From the NCBI RefSeq assembly GCF_035222375.1, contig NC_085887.1, forward strand, positions 1,091,501-1,155,500: a stretch of 64,000 bases of DNA, written 5' to 3'. How positions within the stretch are numbered: position 1 is the first letter of the stretch; each line of letters begins with the position of its first letter. Below the pieces are notes generated by a model, which had not been told where the DNA came from, did not search any database, and saw nothing but the letters and a program-made list of their open reading frames with translations. Below are positions 57,084 through 64,000 of the stretch, piece after piece. Origin of the DNA: Podospora pseudocomata (lineage: Eukaryota > Ascomycota > Sordariomycetes > Sordariales > Podosporaceae). The translations under genes were made by a program, and so were the position numbers.

Positions 57084-58483
57084 GACTGGGACGAAGCAAC
57101 TTGGACGGAAAAAAGTCCAAAGGTCGCGTTATTGTGAGAAGAAGTGAAGCTGCTTCAGGCAGCATCAGGATTACAGTTGGGGCAGCTCAGCTCGGCGGTT
57201 AGATACACGTGATGTGTGTAATTACATAGATTTCGTCCTAAGCCGTCTTTTTTCCCTCAACATTACCACCACCGTGCTTTTTCAAGCCCCCAGCAGAACT
57301 ACACGCAGTCACTCTGAAGATTTGAAATCGCATCATTGTACAAAAATCGCATCATGGCACGAAAATCGCATCATTGTACAAAAGCCGCCACTGTGTGTTC
57401 CAGGTTGGCCCGCCTTTTTCCCCCCACGCTGGATGATGCTTCATCGATTTGAAGATTATCAGGAGGGCTCAACACCCGGTGACTATAATGGATTTAACGG
57501 GTAGCTAGACTAGTGACTTCCGATGTGAATGTGATCGCGTACCTGCAGGCAGAAAACTTCCTGACTAACGGTGAAACGCAATATGAAGCAACGACAAACC
57601 CTAGTAGTACAAGCTAGTCAACGGCCAAGCTCTATTCTATGTTTTCACGTCGTAGAATTCGACAACCTATGTAACCTCCCTACAGAAACATCAACATGCA
57701 GCGCAGCCTTCGCTTTCGACTAGCGTTCAACAACTCTCTAGCCCACGAGAGGCTGACAGCCAAGTTCCAACCACCATATGAAAGGATGGCCAAGCATGGA
57801 AGCAAAGCGCTGGACTTCGGAGTCGACTACCCAAACAACTATTGTTATTGGAATCTTGATCATGGGGTGAATGGATGAGATGGTCAGAGTTGACAGGATG
57901 ATCGAAGTCAGTGACAACGAACATGTACTTCTTAATATCAAATAATATCTGGCGGTTAACGTTTGTAGTTTTGGTACAGAACAAGGAACAAGGCTAGCAA
58001 GTGTCCTCCTATTTCGGCAGAGTGGTGACCGCTTCAAACCTGCGCGTCATCACGCGCCGCTTGTCGAATTTGTACGACTTACGCGTGATACGTTGGTGCT
58101 CAGCACGATGGCAGGATGCAGGTACCAGGCATGGGGTGACCGTTGAGGGGTTCCAAAGACCGGGATACTTATCACGACGCTTGTACCAGCCAGGCTAGGA
58201 CTACACATATCCGCTACCCTGTGGTCCATTTTCAACACCTGCGTCTAACTTCCTCTCCTGGGGCAGGCTAGTGTCAAACTGGTAGAGTAACGCGGGAAAT
58301 TGGAATGGTTGACGTGTCTTGAGGTAGGAACTCATCATTCTCGCAAATGTTGCCATCCACGAAATAACAAGGGGAGATGACATCGCGAGCATGAGACGAT
58401 CCGACTATAAGAGCCCCAAGTCTTCTCTCATGGTGAAGCATCTGTTCTGACTGTAGGCCACCCAACAAAGGCGAACAATCAAC
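57084..58483. other. Intergenic with a short tandem repeat
   Basis: Divergent flanks of the F-box gene and the chitinase. A three-copy 19-bp repeat lies at 57325-57381. A splice acceptor (TTCTGACTGTAG, ending 58456) just before the chitinase start hints at an upstream exon that I could not find. Confidence 0.4.
57325..57381 (+). repeat. Three tandem 19-bp units
   Basis: Units at 57325-57343, 57344-57362 and 57363-57381. Units 1 and 3 are identical (AAATCGCATCATTGTACAA) and unit 2 differs at three positions. Confidence 0.85.
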
Positions 58484-60546
58484 ATGGGCCAAACCTGTAC
58501 CACCGTTCAGGTTGAGACTGGAGAGAGTTGCTGGCACGTTTACCTCACAATCCCATCTCTTAGCAGTACAGCCTTACCAACCGTTTATTAGGTCTCTGGC
58601 TACAAAGTGCGGAATCACAGGGTCACAACTCACCGGTTACAATCCCGCCCCCGAATTCTGCTCGAATTTCCAAGTCGGACAGCACTTATGCTGCTCAGAC
58701 CTCGATCAGCATGTCTGCTGCTCCAAGGGAGACTTGCCCGACTTCTCCCCGCAGCCCAACCCGGACGGTTCATGCCATACCTACACTGTTCAGGCCAACG
58801 ACAATTGTTGGGATATTGCAGCGGCCTACTACATTACACAGCAGCAAATCAATGACTTCAACCAGAACACATGGGGCTGGGCGGGTTGTGCCAACCTCAT
58901 GCTGGATGCCAAGATCTGTGGGATATCTCAACTTTCTAGAAGACGATCAACCTCTGTGCTGACAAGTCACCCACAGGCCTTTCAACAGGTTCACCGCCCA
59001 TGCCAGCCCCATTTGCCAACGCCATTTGCGGACCCCAGGTTCCCGGGACCCTCAAGCCCGCCAACATGAACGACCTTGCGACCCTCAACCCCTGTCCCCT
59101 CAACGCTTGCTGCAACGTCTGGGGACAATGTGGTATCGACGAAAACTTCTGCATCCCAAGTCCAGTCCCTGGAGGTGGACCCGGCACGGCCACACCAGGG
59201 TCAAACGGTTGTATCGCCAGTTGCGGCATGGACATCGTCGGAGACACTACTCCTCCTGCAGAGTTTAAGCGGATTGCTTACTGGGAGGCATGGAATGCCA
59301 ACCGTCCTTGTCTTCACATGCCTGTATAATGCACTCTCTTGGACTTCTCTGTCACAGCTGCTGATAAACTTCGATCGCAACAGGCGAACAGAATCGACAC
59401 CAACTACTACACCCACGTCCACTTCGCCTTTGGTGATATCACCCCCGGCTTCCAAGTCGACGTCAGCAGTCTCCAGGGACCTTACAACGATTTCAAGGCC
59501 CTGACGGGTGTGAAACGTATCATGAGTTTTGGCGGTTGGAGCTTCTCAACATCACACGACACCTATGCCATCTTCCGATCTGGTGTCACTCCAGCTCAAC
59601 GATACGCTTTTGCTCAGGATGTCGTCAATGTGAGACCCCCTCTCCACCCCATCGTTTGTCTTTTTCCTCTAACAGCCCACAGTTCATCATCAACGAAGGC
59701 CTCGACGGCGTCGACTTCGACTGGGAATATCCCTCCGCCCCAGACCTCCCCGACATCCCCCCGGCCAACCCCACCGACGGCCAGGACTACCTCTCCTTCC
59801 TCCAAACCGTCCGCTCTTTGCTGCCAAGCCACCTCAGCATCAGCATCGCAGCCCCTTCCTCGTTTTGGTATCTGAAAGGCTTTCCCGTAGATGAGATCGC
59901 CGATGTGGTTGACTACATGTTTGTCCCCGCCCCCTCTCTGTTCCTCAACCCCACTGATAACCCCTTACTTAGAGTATACATGACCTACGACCTCCACGGC
60001 CAATGGGACTACAACAGCCCCTGGTCCTCCTCGGGTTGTCCCACCGGCAACTGCCTCAGGCACCACACCAACAAGACCGAAACCCTCACCTCCCTCGCCA
60101 TGATCACCAAGGCGGGCGTCCCCTCGTCCAAAATCATCATCGGCATGGCGTTGTACGGACGCACGGTGAAGATGAGCATACCGGGGTGTTGGGGACCGGA
60201 TTGTTATTTTACCGGTCCGGCATCGGGGGCTGAGCCGGGGAGGTGTACAGCTGAAGCTGGGTATCTGTCCAACTGGGAGATTGAGGAGATCATCAAGAGT
60301 GATTCGAGTGCTTTTCGGTATAGTGATGAGCATGGGGATATTTTGGTGTATGGGGGCGATCAGTGGGTGAGTTGGATGTCGAGGGGGAGTTATGAGGCTA
60401 GGGTGGGGTGGGTGAGGGGGTTGAATATGGGGGGGACGAGTGATTGGGCGGTGGATTTGGGTGAGGATTGGGGGGAGAGGGGGCTTTGTGCTAGGAGGGA
60501 TGATCACGGGGGCGGGAAGGGAGTGAGGTTGGATTATAAAGGTTAG
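58484..60546 (+). CDS. LysM-CBM18-GH18 chitinase (class C type)
   Basis: Binds and hydrolyses chitin, as in class C fungal chitinases that remodel or attack cell walls. Six exons: 58484-58533, 58592-58917, 58977-59323, 59384-59629, 59683-59918 and 59973-60546, giving 592 aa in one clean frame. A first LysM spans TCTTVQVETGESCW across the first intron to the CSNFQVGQHLCCS region. The second is TYTVQANDNCWDIAAAYYIT. The chitin-binding hevein module follows (LNPCPLNACCNVWGQCG, ENFCIPS). The GH18 barrel begins KRIAYWEAWN, has FGGWSF, and carries the catalytic motif DGVDFDWEY with Glu as proton donor. The first intron is GC-AG. No signal peptide follows the ATG at 58484, and a good splice acceptor ends just upstream at 58456, so an N-terminal exon is probably missing from this model. 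Confidence 0.85.
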
Positions 60547-61018
60547 GTAGGGAGGAGAGGAGGAGGAGGTTTTGGGAAAGGTTCTGGGGTAGTAGGGGGA
60601 CGTAAGTACAGAAATTCAATAGTTTGCCATACCTGCCAGAGGCTTCATGTTGGATTGTCCTTTATATATAGATAGGCGTGACCCCCACAATCAAATATTG
60701 ATTTGCTACCCCGCCTTGACAGGTGCATGCCACGGGTCATGAAATTCAAAGTTTGTGCTGCATGCAATATTGGTGAGAATTCGGGAACAATTGTTGAAGG
60801 GATGGTGGCATCATATAGGTGCCGTTGACTGGAGCTCTGGAAAAGAAGCGCACACCTCATTCATCTTGAAAATAAACAGTTGTCTACTCTAACAAGTTGC
60901 TTAGGTAGGTAGGTGAATCTTGAATCATTTACTTCCACCTACTTAACGAATAACCCTATCCCAACTAATAACCTAACATTGGTAATCTTATCCTGCCTAC
61001 CTACCTAGAAACTTTATT
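60547..61018. other. Intergenic, 472 bp
   Basis: 3' flank of the chitinase. Runs of TAGGTAGG and CCTACCTA at about 60902-60914 and 60995-61008 face each other as inverted copies. No gene seen. Confidence 0.4.
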
Positions 61019-62217
61019 CTAGTCGATACTTATCTCGCGCAAGAGGATAAAGAAAGTCTGTAAAGATGACGAAAGAAAGCCCCGTGATTCCAAGCAGTCT
61101 CTATCAAATGGTTCAGGCAACGCATTCATCCCCGACAACCCCCCGGCTCTCTCCATATACCCTGCCAACTGCCTCATCTCTGGTGACTCTGGGTGGGTAA
61201 GAAGCAGACAAGTCTTCATGGACTGAGGATACTTGGCCAACTTATCGAGAACAACGCTGCACACCCACGAGCGTCTATCCCCAGAAGCTTGAAATAGGTG
61301 ATTCGTCGCAAGTTGTGTCACGTTCCCGAATGAACGTCGAAGTTGGCGACCTAGTCGAAACTGGCAGTGTGAATAAATGGCAGAAATCAGGTCGTTGACG
61401 TCGCCCAAGCCGCTGCCGTCGTTCAGTTTTGGCATGTGATATTGAGTTTGTTGGTTGTTCAAGGGTCTCATGACCGAGAAATATATTCTTCACAGTGATT
61501 CCGAAGTTCTTGACAGAGTAACTTGACTGTCTGGGAGTCGGACCCGAACCGAGAGGGAGAAATGCTACAACCGCGTGACGCCAAGTATGATAGATCGCTA
61601 GAAGGAGAAGAAGGATTTCGTAAAAGTACGGGTTATTGCGGCGCTTTTCGTGCGAGAATGGGTCTTCGAAAGCTCGGTTCCTTGACAAAGTCAGGAGGGA
61701 GGTTGACGAAGAACGGTCTGTTGCCACGAGATGGCGAGGACTTGTCCATGAGGCGAATGGTGAATGAAAGCGACTTGTAGGCTGGAGATGAACCAATGCC
61801 AGCTAGGATGGTGAGTATATCACAGAGTTTGGCGCGGAGAAGTAGGAGAGCAGCGAGGTGAGGGCCTCCGTCTGAGCACGAAATTCAACCACGGTGTTGG
61901 CACGGCGATGGCATGTCAGATTCCGAGCCAATGGGGAATCGAGGTCGCTGATGCAGAAGGTCTTAGGCTTCTTTTGGGTGGGCGATTCGGTGACGGCGAA
62001 CTCGAGCCAGCAACTTCCTGAGCAATGCGAATTAACGATTACGGTCAATTTGTGAACGTTGATCTCGCTGGTACAGACACCACCTGGAATAATGTCGATA
62101 GTCTCGGCCCGGGTCCTGCGGTCAACTTGAAGGAGATTATTCAGATCCTCAGTCTTGCCAACCTCACCCCCGGATCGTCTGCCTGATCTCACAGGAGAGG
62201 GCCGAGACTGTAGTCAT
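61019..62217 (-). CDS. Hypothetical protein locus, structure unresolved
   Basis: Protein-like segments continue over 1.2 kb but in several frames. A plausible start is ATG 62217 (MTTVSALS), with a short intron leading to TRAETIDIIPGGVCTSEINV, SGSCWLEFAVTESPTQ and FRAQTEALTSLLSYFSAPNS. Later segments are DKSSPSRGNRPFFVNLPPDF, SDSQTVKLLCQELRNHCEEY and, near the 3' end, GLGDVNDLISAIYSHCQFRL with SWVCSVVLDKLAKYPQSMKT, stopping at 61019. At least one in-frame TAA lies in the middle. It is either a multi-intron gene or a recent pseudogene. No domain recognised. Confidence 0.4.
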
Positions 62218-63287
62218 GGTTTGTCGTTGGTAATTGTAGTCTTCTGGCTAGGTGACTGGCAAGTGTCGATGATGGTCAGATCCGGGTCGAGGGCGGGCTG
62301 ATGATGGTGACAGAACTGGCGTTGCTCACGGATATATCAGAAGTCTGGTAGAGATAAATGCAAGAGGAGTAATATTCACTCGGGAGATAAGTACCCACAA
62401 ATTTGAAAACTCTTCCTCTGTTGATTCACATTTATTCACTTATACGGAAGAAGCAACTATCAGACCCATGTGCGCTTTCGATGATGTCAATCGGCGGTCC
62501 AAGTAAACACAGATTAACGGCCGAAAGTACGGAGCAACCGATAGAGGATATCGACAGTAGATAGGCACTTAGGAAGGTGTGTTGATATTTAAACGAGGCT
62601 TTAGTAGCAACCTGGTCCAGTAGACGAAGAGAAAGGCAACCGCCCTATCGTTCAATTAAAACAGCTATGTCCAAAAAGCCCATATATAAACCCCGTGTCA
62701 ATTTGCTCAACTAGTCGTGGCAAATCCCCTTCTCATTCCTCCTCGTCATATTTTACATGACCCCCGTCATAAAACGTTATACAAATATCGAAACCTCGAG
62801 AACAAGAAAAAAAAAGAAAGAAAAAGAATCACCCAATAACATCCCTCGTCGAAACTGTCGTAAATATGTTCACGAAAAGCAAAAGTCCAAAAGTCCAAAC
62901 AGTCATGGGCCTATCAAAGTCGTCATTTCTTTTTCCTCCCTTGCTCCTGGCTTGTGATGAGGAAGATAAATTCTTCCTGTGTGAAAATAAAAGGAGAAAT
63001 GGTAAAGGTGATTAAAAGTTTTAGAGAAAAGACGTTTAGTGTGAAATAGGAAAGGCGGCCGAAGTCGAAGTGAAATATTTCGAGGGAATTAAGAGGGTGT
63101 ATGTAATCAAGGCCGTTGCTGTGATGGTGGTGACAGAATAGTGGTATAGAGGTCTGTGGTCGGTAGCGGTATAGGTCAGTGGTAGATGACGATACATGGT
63201 GAAGAACATGTCGGTGAAGCATAAATTGGTGAAAGGGTTTTGGTGAAGTCGGTATATAGATGGTACACCGTACAAGTGAGCTCAGTT
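62218..63287. other. Intergenic, 1.1 kb
   Basis: 5' flank of the unresolved locus and 3' flank of the last gene. AT-richer than average, with A/G runs near 62800-62830. No gene supported. Confidence 0.4.
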
Positions 63288-64000
63288 CTACCAGCTCGAC
63301 AGGTCGTCCACCTCACGGGCAGCATCGACGCCCTCCATCCCATAGTCCATCCACGATGACTGGCCTCTCACGCTGAGAAGCGCGGGATCAATCATGGTGT
63401 CTGACATGTCCTGGTTGTTTCTGTTGTAGTAATAACCGGACCATTCGGGAGCTGGCTGCTGGTTTACCGTGAGAGCTGGAACCCCCAATGGGTATCCACC
63501 TTCCAGTTGAGGGGAGTTATCAAACGCCCTGCCGACACCAATAAGTGTAGAATCCTGGGTATAGCCTTGATCGTTTACATTCTGGCTGAAAGCAGAAGTA
63601 CCAGAATAAGCAGCTAAATCAAACTCTGCAGACCTGTCGGCCAAGCTCTCAGGAACCTGAGGCGAACCGGGAGAAGGATTGGGGTGGGATGGCGACGGAG
63701 GTACCGAGTTGGCACTGCATCGACACAGCTCGGACACAGGAAGACAGAGAGCCTCAGGGAGACCCCTCGGTGCCGGCGAAGTGGATTCAGAGTACGGCTT
63801 AGAACCCAACCTGACAGCCCAGAGCACCAACAGCTCACTATCGGGCACATGCCTGGTCTCCAGCATCTTCCTCAACACGATTGATGTGTGCGGCTGCCAC
63901 TTCAAGTCTTTGCCCTTGGGGTGTCGATTCTTCCAGCCATCATAGATACCCGCTTGCCGCATGAGATTCCGGAAGCAGGTTGAGTGGGACCAGGTCTGGT
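63288..64000 (-). CDS. C-terminal part of an unidentified protein, runs off the window
   Basis: The frame is open from the window edge to the stop at 63288. It begins inside TWSHSTCFRNLMRQAG and continues DGWKNRHPKGKDLKWQPHTS, VLRKMLETRHVPDSELLVLW. The first 70 residues look like an ordered, conserved domain with Trp, His and Lys. The remaining 150 are disordered and rich in Ser, Pro, Tyr, Asn and Gln, ending MDYGMEGVDAAREVDDLSSW, an acidic tail reminiscent of transcription activators. A DNA-binding or regulatory protein is a guess. The 5' part is outside the window. Confidence 0.6.
   Translation of the reverse strand, partial: QTWSHSTCFRNLMRQAGIYDGWKNRHPKGKDLKWQPHTSIVLRKMLETRHVPDSELLVLWAVRLGSKPYSESTSPAPRGLPEALCLPVSELCRCSANSVPPSPSHPNPSPGSPQVPESLADRSAEFDLAAYSGTSAFSQNVNDQGYTQDSTLIGVGRAFDNSPQLEGGYPLGVPALTVNQQPAPEWSGYYYNRNNQDMSDTMIDPALLSVRGQSSWMDYGMEGVDAAREVDDLSSW

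Noticed and set aside
1-64000. CRISPR arrays, 5S or other rRNA, and a secondary-metabolite cluster
   Set aside because: No spaced direct-repeat arrays, no 5S box A/C-like block that I could see, and no core biosynthetic enzymes; the gene set is unrelated housekeeping functions.

Overview
The window is nuclear DNA of a filamentous ascomycete, most likely a Sordariomycete of the Sordariales type (Podospora/Chaetomium-like). Evidence for this is the short 42-130 bp GT-AG introns with CTNAC-type branch sites, genes typical of the group (NST1, ATG33, ASA1, a Rho2-type GTPase, a LysM/GH18 chitinase, an mL40 mitoribosomal protein), and a Fot1/pogo-like transposon next to a chromodomain Ty3/gypsy element. 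No long tract looks clearly RIP-mutated.

Layout. 1-2.3 kb holds no gene I can support. 2.3-13.1 kb is a dense housekeeping block: ASA1 (+), a HAD phosphatase (-), a TTC1-like TPR protein (+), a polyQ hypothetical protein (+), ATG33 (-), tRNA-Ser, TMA20/MCT-1 (-) and a tiny I78-type proteinase inhibitor (-). A tRNA-Val follows. 13.6-18.4 kb is gene-poor, with one probable small Cys/His-rich gene at about 15.55-16.47 kb. 18.4-29.3 kb holds a single-pass membrane protein (+), NST1 (-), a Rho2-type GTPase (+) and mL40/MRPL28 (-). 29.3-33.5 kb is sparse: a gene relic and an intron-containing tRNA. 33.5-37.7 kb is the purine gene for FGAM synthase (ADE6, +).

38.15-47.03 kb is a mobile-element block: an internally deleted TA-flanked TIR transposon (38155-39277) and a minus-strand Ty3/gypsy chromovirus (39523-47021) with near-identical LTRs and a 5-bp target duplication. 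The element lies less than 200 bp past the stop of SGT2 (-). Beyond it are a RING-CH membrane ubiquitin ligase (+), galactokinase GAL1 (-), an F-box/LRR-like protein (-), a LysM-CBM18-GH18 chitinase (+), an unresolved hypothetical locus (-) and the 3' part of a gene that leaves the window (-).

The genes are not a pathway cluster. The neighbourhood is a normal mix: proteostasis (SGT2, TTC1-like, TMA20, ASA1, RING-CH, F-box), metabolism (ADE6, GAL1), cell-wall and polarity functions (Rho2, chitinase) and stress or mitophagy (NST1, ATG33). The most unusual sequence features are gene-structure oddities: a start codon alone in its own exon (SGT2), a 6-nt microexon in switch I of the Rho GTPase, a GC-AG intron in the chitinase, a tRNA with a 71-nt intron, and a predicted self-priming retroelement. 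I found no clearly new multi-gene system.
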